Shown piece by piece: positions 43,545 to 52,354 of a stretch of 64,000 nt of DNA; positions within the stretch are counted from its first letter, which is position 1; each line of letters begins with the position of its first letter. Location: assembly GCF_039839275.1 (NCBI RefSeq), contig NZ_JBDOQP010000001.1, positions 496,001 through 560,000 of the forward strand, in the 5' to 3' direction. The notes under the pieces were generated by a model. That model saw only the letters and a program-made list of their open reading frames with translations, made no database searches and was not told the DNA's origin. The translations under genes and the position numbers were made by a program. This DNA comes from Aerobium sp039839275 (GTDB taxonomy: Bacteria > Pseudomonadota > Alphaproteobacteria > Rhizobiales > Rhizobiaceae).

Positions 43545-44105
43545 AGCGCTAACGAATCGAGCGAGCATAACCGCCGCGATTTTCTTTACATAGCTACCGC
43601 GATGACCGGCGTGGTCGGCGCCGGTGCAGCCGTGTGGCCGTTCATCGACCAGATGCGTCCGGATGCATCCACACTGGCGCTGGCCACCGTGGATGTCGAC
43701 GTTTCCTCCATCGAACCGGGTATGTCCGTGACCGCCAAATGGCGCGGCAAGCCGATTTTCATCCGCAACAGGACGGAAGAAGAGCTTGAGGAGGCACGCG
43801 CCGTGCCCCTCGACGATCTGCCCGACCCGTTGGCACGCAACGAAAATCTCGGCGCCGACGCCCCGGCAAGCGACGTCGAGCGCTCGGCGGGCGAGGGCAA
43901 GGAAAACTGGATCGTCATGGTCGGTTCCTGCACCCATCTGGGCTGCGTTCCGCTCGGCCAGTCCGGCGATTTCGGCGGCTGGTTCTGCCCGTGCCACGGG
44001 TCGCACTATGACACCGCAGGGCGCATCCGCCGCGGTCCGGCTCCCCAGAACCTGCATATTCCCACCTACGAATTCATCTCCGATACGGTCATCAGGATCG
44101 GTTGA
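43545..44105 (+). CDS. petA: Ubiquinol-cytochrome c reductase Rieske iron-sulfur subunit
   Basis: 186 residues. It starts with a twin-arginine/anchor sequence (NRRDFLYIATAMTGVVGAG), then the Rieske domain with [2Fe-2S] ligands in SCTHLGCVPLG and CPCHGSHYD. It passes electrons from ubiquinol to cytochrome c1 in the bc1 complex. I choose the GTG at 43545 (MSANES..., with AAAGGA 11 bases upstream), giving the usual family N-terminus. GTG 43539 and ATG 43518 are alternatives. First gene of petABC. Confidence 0.95.
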   Translation, partial: SANESSEHNRRDFLYIATAMTGVVGAGAAVWPFIDQMRPDASTLALATVDVDVSSIEPGMSVTAKWRGKPIFIRNRTEEELEEARAVPLDDLPDPLARNENLGADAPASDVERSAGEGKENWIVMVGSCTHLGCVPLGQSGDFGGWFCPCHGSHYDTAGRIRRGPAPQNLHIPTYEFISDTVIRIG

Positions 44106-44127
44106 GGGAAAGAGAGAGCTTTAGACC

Positions 44128-45432
44128 ATGAGCGGTGGACACTCGACCTATTCGCCCAAGACCGGAATCGGACGCTGGATCGACGCGCGCATGCCGTTGC
44201 CGCGGCTGGTGCATGATTCGTTCGTTTCCTATCCGGTCCCGCGCAACCTGAACTACGCCTACACGTTCGGCGGCATTCTCTCGATCATGCTGGTCGTTCA
44301 GATCGTCACGGGTGTCGTGCTGGCGATGCATTACGCCGCATCGTCCGAACTGGCGTTCGACTCGGTCGAAAAGATCATGCGCGACGTCAATTCAGGCTGG
44401 CTGCTGCGCTACATGCACGCCAATGGCGCGTCGATGTTCTTCATCGCTGTCTACATCCACATCTTCCGGGGCCTCTACTACGGCTCGTACAAGGCGCCGC
44501 GCGAACTGCTGTGGATCCTCGGCGTAATCATCTACCTGCTGATGATGGCGACCGCGTTTATGGGCTACGTACTGCCATGGGGGCAGATGTCGTTCTGGGG
44601 CGCAACGGTGATCACCGGCTTCTTTACCGCCATCCCCGTGGTCGGCGAATGGATCCAGACGCTGCTTCTGGGCGGCTTCGCCGTCGACAATCCGACCCTC
44701 AACCGCTTCTTCTCGCTGCACTATCTGCTGCCGTTCATGATCGCCGGCGTGGTGGTGCTGCATGTGTGGGCGCTGCATGTCGTCGGCCAGACCAACCCGA
44801 CGGGCATCGAAGTCAAGTCGAAGACCGATACCGTTGCGTTCACGCCCTACGCGACGATCAAGGACGGCTTCGCGATGATCCTCTTCATCGCCATGTTCGC
44901 CTATTTCGTCTTCTACATTCCCAACTATCTGGGACACGCCGACAACTACATCATGGCGGACTCGCTGAAGACGCCGGCGCACATCGTTCCCGAATGGTAC
45001 TTCCTGCCGTTCTACGCCATCCTGCGCGCGATCACCTTCAACATCGGGCCGATCGACTCGAAGCTCGGCGGCGTGCTTGCGATGTTCGGCGCCATTGCGG
45101 TGCTGTTCTTCGTGCCGTGGCTCGACACGTCCAAGGTCCGCTCGGCGGTCTATCGTCCCTGGTACAAGCTGTTCTTCTGGCTGTTCATGATCAACGCGAT
45201 CTTCCTCGGCTGGCTCGGTTCGCGCCCCGCTGAGGGCTGGTACATCCCGGCGATGCAGGTATCGACCCTGTTCTACTTCGCATTCTTCCTCGTCGTCATG
45301 CCTCTGCTGGGGCTGATCGAGACGCCACGTCGTCTGCCGAATTCGATAACCGAGGCGGTGCTCGAGAAGAACAGGAGAACCGGATCCGCGCAGCCTGCTG
45401 CGGCGACGGCGTCTCCGGAAACCCAAGGCTGA
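44128..45432 (+). CDS. petB: Ubiquinol-cytochrome c reductase cytochrome b subunit
   Basis: 434 residues, multi-span membrane protein with the two b haems. Histidine ligands lie in the helices with HANGASMFFIAVYIHIF and HYLLPFMIAGVVVLHVWALH; the quinol-oxidation motif PEWY is intact (VPEWYFLPFY). It is not fused to cytochrome c1, unlike in Bradyrhizobium, where b and c1 are one pre-protein. The C-terminus ends in a short soluble Ala-rich tail. Confidence 0.97.
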   Translation: MSGGHSTYSPKTGIGRWIDARMPLPRLVHDSFVSYPVPRNLNYAYTFGGILSIMLVVQIVTGVVLAMHYAASSELAFDSVEKIMRDVNSGWLLRYMHANGASMFFIAVYIHIFRGLYYGSYKAPRELLWILGVIIYLLMMATAFMGYVLPWGQMSFWGATVITGFFTAIPVVGEWIQTLLLGGFAVDNPTLNRFFSLHYLLPFMIAGVVVLHVWALHVVGQTNPTGIEVKSKTDTVAFTPYATIKDGFAMILFIAMFAYFVFYIPNYLGHADNYIMADSLKTPAHIVPEWYFLPFYAILRAITFNIGPIDSKLGGVLAMFGAIAVLFFVPWLDTSKVRSAVYRPWYKLFFWLFMINAIFLGWLGSRPAEGWYIPAMQVSTLFYFAFFLVVMPLLGLIETPRRLPNSITEAVLEKNRRTGSAQPAAATASPETQG

Positions 45433-45460
45433 GCGGCTCAAGGCAGACAAGGACTTGAAC

Positions 45461-46315
45461 ATGAATTCTTTCATCAAGGCACTGGCGGCGCTCGGCATCG
45501 CATTCGGGACGGCGACGACCGTGCTGGCTGCTGAAGAGGAAGAGCACGGCGGCACGCCGCACTATCCGCTCGTCAAGCCGGTCGAACAGGACTGGTCGTT
45601 TGCAGGTCCGTTCGGCACCTATGACAGGGGCCAGCTCCAGCGCGGCCTGAAGGTGTACCGGGAAGCGTGCTCGATCTGCCACAGCCTGTCGCGGGTACCT
45701 TTCCGCACGCTCGAGGATCTCGGCTATTCCGAGGCACAGGTGAGGGCGCTGGCTGCCGAATTCGAGGTCCAGGACGGTCCTGACTCGTTCGGCGAGATGT
45801 TCATGCGGCCAGCAATCCCGTCAGACACCTTCCCGGCGCCATTCCCCAACACGGAAGCGGCAGCGGCCGCCAACAACGGCGCGGCTCCGCCAGACCTGTC
45901 GCTGATCGCCAAGGCGCGTGCCGTCGAGCGCGGCTTCCCGACGTTCGTCTTCGACATCTTCACCCAGTACGCCGAAGGCGGCCCGGATTACATCGTGTCG
46001 TTGCTGACCGGTTATCAGGATCCGCCCGAGGGTCACGAGGTGCAGCCCGGCACGCACTACAACCCACACTTCATCGCAGGAACGGCGCTGTCCATGCCCA
46101 ATCCGCTGTCGGACGGGCAAGTCGGTTATGAAGACGGTACGCCGGAGACTGCTGACCAGTATGCGCACGACGTCGCCGCATTCCTGATGTGGGCCGCCGA
46201 GCCGCACATGGAAGATCGCAAGCGCATGGGCTTCAATGTGCTCGTGTTCCTGGCGCTGTTCGGGGCGATGGTCTACATCACAAAGCGCCGGGTATGGACG
46301 AACGTCGACCTCTGA
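45461..46315 (+). CDS. petC: Cytochrome c1
   Basis: 284 residues. Signal peptide about 1-24 (IKALAALGIAFGTATTVLAA), haem c site CSICH at 70-74, the axial methionine near 212 in ALSMPNPL, and a C-terminal anchor span (NVLVFLALFGAMVYIT). The haem faces the periplasm and reduces cytochrome c. The ATG at 45461 is preferred over a TTG two codons earlier. A terminator follows. Confidence 0.96.
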   Translation: MNSFIKALAALGIAFGTATTVLAAEEEEHGGTPHYPLVKPVEQDWSFAGPFGTYDRGQLQRGLKVYREACSICHSLSRVPFRTLEDLGYSEAQVRALAAEFEVQDGPDSFGEMFMRPAIPSDTFPAPFPNTEAAAAANNGAAPPDLSLIAKARAVERGFPTFVFDIFTQYAEGGPDYIVSLLTGYQDPPEGHEVQPGTHYNPHFIAGTALSMPNPLSDGQVGYEDGTPETADQYAHDVAAFLMWAAEPHMEDRKRMGFNVLVFLALFGAMVYITKRRVWTNVDL

Positions 46316-46341
46316 AACCGGGTGCAACCTGAAAGTCTGGT

Positions 46342-46371
46342 GGGCGGCCGCGTGCCGCCCTTTCCATTTTT
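46342..46371 (+). terminator. Rho-independent terminator of petABC
   Basis: 7-bp stem GGGCGGC/GCCGCCC with a 5-base loop followed directly by TTTCCATTTTT, 27 bases after petC. Confidence 0.85.
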
Positions 46372-46410
46372 CGGTCCCCGGTACAAGAATGGCGGGCAAC
46401 CGCGAGGCAC

Positions 46411-46959
46411 ATGATGAACTCCTCCCTCGAAGAGACGCTCCTTTCGGCGATCCGGACGATTCCTGACTACCCGAAGCCGGGTGTCATGTTCCGCGACATC
46501 ACAACGTTGCTCGGCAACGCGCGCGCCTTCCGCCGTGCGGTCGACGAACTCGTGCATCCTTGGGCGGGAGCCAAGATCGACAAGATCGCCGGCATCGAGG
46601 CCCGTGGGTTCATTCTTGGCGGGGCGATCGCGCATCAGATGTCGGCGGGCTTCGTCCCTATCCGCAAGAAGGGAAAGCTGCCGCACGACACCGTGCGGGT
46701 CGCCTACAGCCTCGAATACGGGCTGGACGAGATGGAGATGCACAAGGATGCCATCGCACCCGGCGAGAAGGTGATCCTGATTGACGATCTGATTGCTACC
46801 GGCGGCACGGCGGAAGCGGCGGTCAAGCTGCTCACGCAGATGGGCGCGCAGATCGAGGCTGCCTGCTTCGTCATCGACCTGCCGGACCTTGGCGGTCGCG
46901 CCCGGCTCGAAGCACTCGGCGTCGAAGTGCGCACGCTGATCGGTTTCGAGGGCGACTGA
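46411..46959 (+). CDS. apt: Adenine phosphoribosyltransferase
   Basis: 182 residues. Salvages adenine to AMP with PRPP (cytosol). PRPP-binding loop VILIDDLIATGGTA, early YPKPGVMFRDITTLL, and GIEARGFILGGAIA are all typical. Start ATG-ATG with GAGG upstream; either methionine is possible. Confidence 0.96.
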   Translation: MMNSSLEETLLSAIRTIPDYPKPGVMFRDITTLLGNARAFRRAVDELVHPWAGAKIDKIAGIEARGFILGGAIAHQMSAGFVPIRKKGKLPHDTVRVAYSLEYGLDEMEMHKDAIAPGEKVILIDDLIATGGTAEAAVKLLTQMGAQIEAACFVIDLPDLGGRARLEALGVEVRTLIGFEGD

Positions 46960-46980
46960 CGGCCGCGGCGCTTGTATGGC

Positions 46981-47370
46981 TCAGACGATGGCCATCACGA
47001 GCGCGACGGCCATCAGGAGCATACCGAGCAGCGATACCATGAAGGCGACAGAGCGCCATGGCGACAGGGCGTTCATGTAGCAGTAGAGATGCGCTACGCG
47101 GCCCGCGAGAAACAGCAACCCGCCTGCCTGCACCAGCCAACCGCCGACGTCGTAGATGACGATCAGCAGTCCGATGGTCAGGAAGATCGGCAGGGTTTCC
47201 TGCAGGTTTGCAAAAGCGCGCCGCGCCCGGCCCAGTTCCACCGTAGGTTCGGGCAGGTTGTCGCGTGGTCCTGTCTGGTTCTCCGGGCCGACTTGGCGCG
47301 TGAGCAGCGCTCCGACATAGAACGCCTGGCCAAGAAGCAGCAGCAGGGCAGCGAGAATGTACCAGACCAT
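46981..47370 (-). CDS. MAPEG-family membrane protein
   Basis: 129 residues with four membrane spans. Family features: an N-terminal span, then the conserved RARRAFANLQETLPIFLTIG and RVAHLYCYMNALSPWRSVAF. MAPEG proteins include membrane glutathione transferases; the activity of this one is unknown. The start at 47370 gives the standard N-terminus. Convergent with apt. Confidence 0.88.
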   Translation of the reverse strand: MVWYILAALLLLLGQAFYVGALLTRQVGPENQTGPRDNLPEPTVELGRARRAFANLQETLPIFLTIGLLIVIYDVGGWLVQAGGLLFLAGRVAHLYCYMNALSPWRSVAFMVSLLGMLLMAVALVMAIV

Positions 47371-47453
47371 GGCGGGAACGGACTCCGAGAGGGAAGGGAC
47401 TAGGACTGCGCTATCATGTAGACGCGAAACCGGTTCGTCCATCCGTTGCAAGG

Positions 47454-47924
47454 CTATCCGGCTTCGATGAGCACTGCGCTTTCGAATTCGAGCACCTTGT
47501 CGCCGGTGCTGTCGAAGGCCTCGCAGACGATCGTCAGAACTCGCCAGCCCGGCCTCGACGCGAGCGCCCGGTGGGACAAGGCGCGGCGGGTGAAGGTGAT
47601 CGTTTCGTCGACATAGACGGGCTTCAGCCATTTGAGGTTGCGAAAGCCGGGGGAGGGGCCAAATACCGGGCGCGGCCCCGGGCCTTCCCATGTGACGCCC
47701 CCTGCATCCTCACGCGCCGTGAGGTTGTATTTCATCCACGTGGAGGCGGTGTGCCAGCCAGACGCGCACAGCCTGCCGAAGACGCTTGCTTCGGCAAGTT
47801 TCTCGTCCATGTGGAATGGCTGCGGATCATACTTTGCCGCGAACGCCTTGATTTCGTCGGCTCTGAACGTGTGAGAGCCCAGCGTGATGGTACGACCGAC
47901 GCCGAAAAACTCATCGAGGGTCAT
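47454..47924 (-). CDS. MaoC-family hot-dog dehydratase
   Basis: 156 residues, single hot-dog domain. The hydratase motif is seen as KYDPQPFHMDEKLAEAS, with Asp and His of the catalytic pair, then ASGWHTAS. Such enzymes hydrate trans-2-enoyl-CoA or mesaconyl-CoA type substrates. It starts in a 4-base overlap with the paralogue upstream, so the two may form a heteromer. Confidence 0.88.
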   Translation of the reverse strand: MTLDEFFGVGRTITLGSHTFRADEIKAFAAKYDPQPFHMDEKLAEASVFGRLCASGWHTASTWMKYNLTAREDAGGVTWEGPGPRPVFGPSPGFRNLKWLKPVYVDETITFTRRALSHRALASRPGWRVLTIVCEAFDSTGDKVLEFESAVLIEAG

Positions 47925-48388
47925 GCTGCTGCCCCGGCGTTGCGCTTCAGGAACATGCCCATGTTCTGCAATTCGGCGACCACTTCACCGTCCTGGTTCT
48001 TCAACTCGTGCGTGACGGTGACGAAGCCCAGGGTCGGTCGCGATGCCGACTCCCTCTTCGCCGTGATCGTGCTCGTGCCGGTCAGCGTGTCGCCGGCGAG
48101 CACCGGCTTTTTCCAGCGGACATAGTCGAGGCCGGGCGAGCCCTGCGATGTGGAATCAAGCAGGAACGCGTCGCACATCATCTTCATGAACATCGAACAG
48201 GTGTGCCAGCCGGATGCCCCAAGCCCGCCGAGAATGCTGGCCTTGCCGGCTTCCTCGTCGAGATGCATCGGCTGGGCATCAAACTCGCTTGCGAACGCGA
48301 TGATTTCCTGCGCCGTCACATGCTTGCTGCCGAGATCGATGACGGTTCCGACCTCGAAATCCTCGAACGCCCACTTCTTTTCGGTCAT
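47921..48388 (-). CDS. MaoC-family hot-dog dehydratase (paralogue)
   Basis: 155 residues. Same fold as its neighbour with EFDAQPMHLDEEAGKAS and ASGWHTCSMFMKMM. The ATG at 48388 has AGGA seven bases upstream; a TTG two codons earlier is unlikely. Forms a two-gene operon with the following MaoC gene. Substrate unknown. Confidence 0.88.
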   Translation of the reverse strand: MTEKKWAFEDFEVGTVIDLGSKHVTAQEIIAFASEFDAQPMHLDEEAGKASILGGLGASGWHTCSMFMKMMCDAFLLDSTSQGSPGLDYVRWKKPVLAGDTLTGTSTITAKRESASRPTLGFVTVTHELKNQDGEVVAELQNMGMFLKRNAGAAA

Positions 48389-48460
48389 CGGCAAATCCTG
48401 TTCAATCTTGAACAGCCATAGTGCTGGCTAAGCTTGACAGATGCAATGACCAGCCTGGAC

Positions 48461-49564
48461 CTAGGTGTTGAACCTGAACAAAAGCACGTCGCCGTCCTGC
48501 ACGACATACTCCTTGCCCTCGTCGCGGGCCTTGCCGGCTTCCTTGGCCGCCGTCTCGCCGCCCAGCGTGACATAGTCGTTAAAGGCGATCGTCTGGGCAC
48601 GGATGAAGCCGCGCTCGAAGTCGGTATGGATGACGCCGGCGGCCTGCGGCGCCTTCGAACCCTTTTCGACCGTCCAGGCGCGTGTTTCCTTGGGGCCTGC
48701 GGTGAAGTAGGTGATGAGGTTCAGCAACTCGTAGCCGGCGCGGATGAGGCGGTCGAGGCCCGGCTCTTCGAGGCCCATCGCGTCGAGGTATTCCTTGGCT
48801 TCCTCGTCGGGAAGCTGGGCGACCTCCGACTCGATCGCGGCCGAAATGACGACTGTACGCGCGCCTTGCGTCTCGGCCATGGCCTCGACGGCCTTGGTGT
48901 GCTCGTTTCCGGTCGAGGCCTGATCTTCCGCGACATTGCAGACATACAAAACCGGCTTCGAGGTGAGCAGGTTCAGGCCTTGCAAAATAGTCAGGTCTTC
49001 GGCTGCAATGCCGGCCAGCATCATGCGTACCGGCTTTCCCTCCTGCAGCAGCGCCAGCGCCTGCTCCATGACGGGCAGGACGGTCATCGCCTCCTTCTCC
49101 TTGCCGGTGGCGCGCTTGCGGAACTGCAAGACGCGGCGCTCCAGGCTTTCGAGGTCGGAGAGCATCAGTTCCGTCTCGACAGTCTCTGCATCGGCGACCG
49201 GATCGATCCGACCTTCCACATGCGTGATGTCGTCGTTTTCGAAGCAGCGCAGCACGTGGACGATGGCGTCGACCTCGCGGATGTTGGCGAGGAACTGGTT
49301 GCCCAGGCCTTCGCCCTTCGAAGCGCCGCGCACGAGCCCGGCAATGTCCACGAAGGAGATGCGCGTCGGAATGATCTCCTTCGACTTGGCGATGGCGGCA
49401 ATCTTGTGCAGCCGGCTGTCCGGCACGGCGACCTCGCCGGTGTTCGGCTCGATCGTGCAGAAGGGGTAGTTTGCAGCCTGTGCCGCGGCCGTTTTTGTCA
49501 GCGCGTTGAAAAGCGTCGATTTGCCAACGTTGGGAAGCCCAACGATGCCGCATTTGAAGCCCAT
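48461..49564 (-). CDS. ychF: Redox-regulated ATPase YchF (Obg-like)
   Basis: 367 residues. G-domain motifs GLPNVGKST (P-loop), DIAGLVRGASKGEGLGNQFL (G3) and NVAED (altered G4, explaining ATP preference), then the C-terminal TGS domain (AAGVIHTDFERGFIRAQTIA). Binds ribosomes and takes part in stress response. Length and motifs are normal for the family. Confidence 0.97.
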   Translation of the reverse strand: MGFKCGIVGLPNVGKSTLFNALTKTAAAQAANYPFCTIEPNTGEVAVPDSRLHKIAAIAKSKEIIPTRISFVDIAGLVRGASKGEGLGNQFLANIREVDAIVHVLRCFENDDITHVEGRIDPVADAETVETELMLSDLESLERRVLQFRKRATGKEKEAMTVLPVMEQALALLQEGKPVRMMLAGIAAEDLTILQGLNLLTSKPVLYVCNVAEDQASTGNEHTKAVEAMAETQGARTVVISAAIESEVAQLPDEEAKEYLDAMGLEEPGLDRLIRAGYELLNLITYFTAGPKETRAWTVEKGSKAPQAAGVIHTDFERGFIRAQTIAFNDYVTLGGETAAKEAGKARDEGKEYVVQDGDVLLFRFNT

Positions 49565-49637
49565 GACATGATCCTATCGGGAGAACGAATTTGCACAGGG
49601 CTATGGGGAATGGCCCGGGCTGCGTCAACCCCCAAGG

Positions 49638-50228
49638 TCAGGTCGCCACGCTCCACAGGAACCACCAGGCGCCGCCGAGGATGGCAAGCCCCAGAAGCCC
49701 GACGAGCCCGTCCCTGGCAAGTATCGCCAGCGCGAACAGGGAGATGGCGCCGGCGATGATGGAGGCGGACATCGGAACCAGTTCCAGTGCTGGCATGAGC
49801 AGGGCCAGCGACATGCAAACCAGAGCCCACACGCGGTCGAGCGGCGGGGCGACGATGATGCTCAGGCGGCGATGGGTGAGACCATCGACGAAATGCGCCG
49901 GTTTTGACAGGACGTGCACGACCTGGTCACGTCGGCGCGCCGAGATCGTCTGCCGGAGGATCAAATCGGGTAGCCATAGCTTGGGACGTCCAATCACGAT
50001 CTGCACCGCGATCAGTGCGATGGTCAGGCCGCAGATCGTGGACAGGCCGAAGATGGCACTGGCGGGAGAAAGCGCAATCAACGCCGGCACGAGCATCAGC
50101 GGAGCAAACGCCTCGTCGCCGATCCGGTCGACAATATCGGATACCGAGACGCGCGTATGGCCTTCCCCGGCCCCCTCGACGCATTCAAGGACGTCTTCGA
50201 TCGACTCGGGTTCGCAGTGCTTTTCCAT
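49638..50228 (-). CDS. exoD: ExoD-family exopolysaccharide-related membrane protein
   Basis: 196 residues with four to five membrane spans (FAPLMLVPALIALSPASAIF, GLTIALIAVQIVIG, two near the C-terminus). The pattern matches ExoD, a family first linked to exopolysaccharide and nodule invasion in Sinorhizobium; its biochemical role is unclear. No other exo genes nearby. Confidence 0.85.
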   Translation of the reverse strand: MEKHCEPESIEDVLECVEGAGEGHTRVSVSDIVDRIGDEAFAPLMLVPALIALSPASAIFGLSTICGLTIALIAVQIVIGRPKLWLPDLILRQTISARRRDQVVHVLSKPAHFVDGLTHRRLSIIVAPPLDRVWALVCMSLALLMPALELVPMSASIIAGAISLFALAILARDGLVGLLGLAILGGAWWFLWSVAT

Positions 50229-50267
50229 GATCGTTCCAGACGCATGGGGCGGCGAAAGGTTCCAACG

Positions 50268-50819
50268 TCAGCCGGGCGCCGACGTCGTCGTGCGCACCCG
50301 ATAGCGGCTGTGCACCGCCCCATTCGAAAGCTGCCTGGCGAAGTCGAGATCAAGCCATGAGTCGCCATCGGCGAACCCGAAGGCGGGGATGCCTTGTCCA
50401 AGTATCACGGGAATGGTGGCCAGTTCGATCGTGTCCAGAAGCCCGGCTTTGAGGAACTGGCTCGCCATCTGACCGCCGCCGAAGAGCCAGATGCGCCCAT
50501 CGGCGCCACGGCGCTTCAGGTCATCCAGCAAGGCACGTGGCTCCCCGTCCATCGCTGTCGTATTGTTTGGCAGGTCGTCGACTGGGCGTCGCGTCGCAAT
50601 CGCGCAGGGCCATTTTCCGTAGTCCCAGCCTCCGCCGCGTCGCGCGGCTTCGTAGGAGGCGCGGCCCATGACAATGCCACTGAGGGAAGCGAGGAAGGCG
50701 TCGAAGTCGTAATCCGCATCGGCGGGGAAATCATCGAGCCAATCGAAGGTGCCGTCCGGTCTTGCGATGAACCCGTCAAGGCTCATGGCGAACATGTAGA
50801 CGACATGCTGGCTGCTCAT
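50268..50819 (-). CDS. Dihydrofolate reductase-like (RibD C-terminal fold) protein
   Basis: 183 residues. YMFAMSLDGFIARPDGTFDW at the start and a nucleotide-binding GRIWLFGGGQMASQFL later are typical of RibD_C/YyaP-type reductases. It probably uses NADPH; natural substrate unknown. Only 6 bases from pth, same strand. Confidence 0.85.
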   Translation of the reverse strand: MSSQHVVYMFAMSLDGFIARPDGTFDWLDDFPADADYDFDAFLASLSGIVMGRASYEAARRGGGWDYGKWPCAIATRRPVDDLPNNTTAMDGEPRALLDDLKRRGADGRIWLFGGGQMASQFLKAGLLDTIELATIPVILGQGIPAFGFADGDSWLDLDFARQLSNGAVHSRYRVRTTTSAPG

Positions 50820-50825
50820 GGTGGT

Positions 50826-51542
50826 TCACTCCTTGTTGCCAAAGAGCTTTCTTAACATGGCGGCCATCGGACCACTGTCAGGAACCTGCACCGCGGGTCC
50901 CTTCGATGATCTCGCCTGGCGAATGTGGCTTTGCGCCTTGCGTGCCGGCTTCTCCGGCTCGGGCGCGTCCTTGCCCTTCACCGCGAGGCTCGTCTTGTTC
51001 ATGAAGCCGTTGTCGTCGCCGCGAACCAGCATTTCCGCATTGTCGGCGATGGCGTCGAGCAGCGGGTCGAGCCAGTCGTGGTCGGCCTTGGCAAAGTCGC
51101 CCAGAACATGACGAGTCACCAGTTCCTTGACGCCGGGATGCCCGATGCCGATCCGGGCGCGGCGATAGTCCTTGCCGCCGCAATGCGCATCCATCGAACG
51201 GATGCCGTTGTGGCCGCCCGCGCCGCCGCCGGTCTTGATGCGAACCTTGCCGGGCGCGAGATCGAGTTCGTCGTAGAATACGATGACGTCGGCGACTGTC
51301 AGCTTGTGAAAGCGCATTGCCTCGCCGACCGACTGGCCGGAGAGGTTCATGAAGGTCTGCGGCTTGAGCAGCAGGACCTTCTCGCCGCCGAGCCTGCCTT
51401 CGGAGATCAGCCCCTGGAATTTCTTTGTCCAGGGCGAAAACGAATGGCGGCGGGCTATCGCGTCCGCCGCCATGAAGCCGACATTGTGCCGGTTGTTCTC
51501 GTATTTCGAGCCAGGGTTGCCCAGACCAACGATGAGCAGCAT
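50826..51542 (-). CDS. pth: Peptidyl-tRNA hydrolase
   Basis: 238 residues. Releases tRNA from peptidyl-tRNA lost by ribosomes. Start MLLIVGLGNPGSKYENNRHN with the catalytic histidine in NRHNVGF, KPQTFMNLSGQSV, the catalytic aspartate region FYDELDLAPG, and GGAGGHNGIRS. The C-terminal about 45 residues (KDAPEPEKPARKAQS...) are a basic extension seen in alphaproteobacteria. It follows rplY by 25 bases, the usual rplY-pth pair. Confidence 0.96.
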   Translation of the reverse strand: MLLIVGLGNPGSKYENNRHNVGFMAADAIARRHSFSPWTKKFQGLISEGRLGGEKVLLLKPQTFMNLSGQSVGEAMRFHKLTVADVIVFYDELDLAPGKVRIKTGGGAGGHNGIRSMDAHCGGKDYRRARIGIGHPGVKELVTRHVLGDFAKADHDWLDPLLDAIADNAEMLVRGDDNGFMNKTSLAVKGKDAPEPEKPARKAQSHIRQARSSKGPAVQVPDSGPMAAMLRKLFGNKE

Positions 51543-51567
51543 GTCGAGCGCTCCCCTGGCGAAGCGA

Positions 51568-52200
51568 CTATTCCTCGTCGCCTTCGGCTTCTTCTTCGCC
51601 TTCCGCCTCGTCCTCGGCACCCTCGGACTTGAGGCTTGCGGGCGCTGCGATCGTGGCGATGGTGAAGTCGCGATCGGTGATGGTCGGCTTCACATCCTTC
51701 GGCAGTTTCACCGAGGAAATGTGGATCGAATCGCCGAGGTCGGTGCCTGCGAGATCGACTTCGATGAAGTCGGGAATCTCGTTGGCCGGCACGGTCGCCT
51801 CGATGTCGTGGCGCACGATGTTCAGCACGCCGCCGCGCTTGATCCCGACCGACTTCTCTTCATTGATGAAGTGGACCGGAATGTTCACGGTGACGACGGT
51901 GTTCTTGCTGACGCGCAGGAAGTCGACATGCATCGGGAAGTCGCGGACCGGGTCAAGCTGATAGTCCTTCGGCAGGACCTGAATCTTCTTGCCGTCCACG
52001 TCGATCGTGGCGATGGTGGTCATGAAACCGCCGCCATGGATCTTGTAGAAGACTTCCTTGTAGTTGATGGCGATGGCAAGCGGGGTCTGCTTGTCGCCGT
52101 AGATGACTGCTGGCACCATGCCGTTGCGGCGTAGTTCACGGGAGGACCCCTTACCGACCCGTTCGCGCGCCTCGGCCTTGAGCTCGTAAGACTGGCTCAT
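51568..52200 (-). CDS. rplY: 50S ribosomal protein L25/general stress protein Ctc
   Basis: 210 residues, the long CTC form: N-terminal 5S-rRNA-binding L25 domain (LKAEARERVGKGSSRELRRN, VPAVIYGDKQTP) and C-terminal TL5-like domain ending in an acidic tail (EGAEDEAEGEEEAEGDEE). AAAGGAAA precedes the ATG at 52200. Co-transcribed with pth. Confidence 0.96.
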   Translation of the reverse strand: MSQSYELKAEARERVGKGSSRELRRNGMVPAVIYGDKQTPLAIAINYKEVFYKIHGGGFMTTIATIDVDGKKIQVLPKDYQLDPVRDFPMHVDFLRVSKNTVVTVNIPVHFINEEKSVGIKRGGVLNIVRHDIEATVPANEIPDFIEVDLAGTDLGDSIHISSVKLPKDVKPTITDRDFTIATIAAPASLKSEGAEDEAEGEEEAEGDEE

Positions 52201-52258
52201 GGCATTTCCTTTCGTTTCAAAACTGGAGCGTTCGGGGGAATTGACCCTCAAACGTCGA

Positions 52259-52276
52259 GAGCGGCCGTAGCCGCTC
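52259..52276. other. Hairpin upstream of rplY
   Basis: Perfect 7-bp stem GAGCGGC/GCCGCTC with a 4-base loop between the MFS gene and rplY, both leftward. No T-run on either side. It could be a weak terminator of the MFS gene or part of the rplY leader. Confidence 0.35.
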
Positions 52277-52354
52277 CCCGCCGCGTTGCCTCCAAGGGTG
52301 TCTACGCGAGTGGCGGTCCTATAGCGGAAGCGGCGCTGCGGTGCAAGACGCCGC

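Noticed and set aside
48434..49759. 441-residue plus-strand frame
   Set aside because: Antisense to ychF; low-information composition and no domain.
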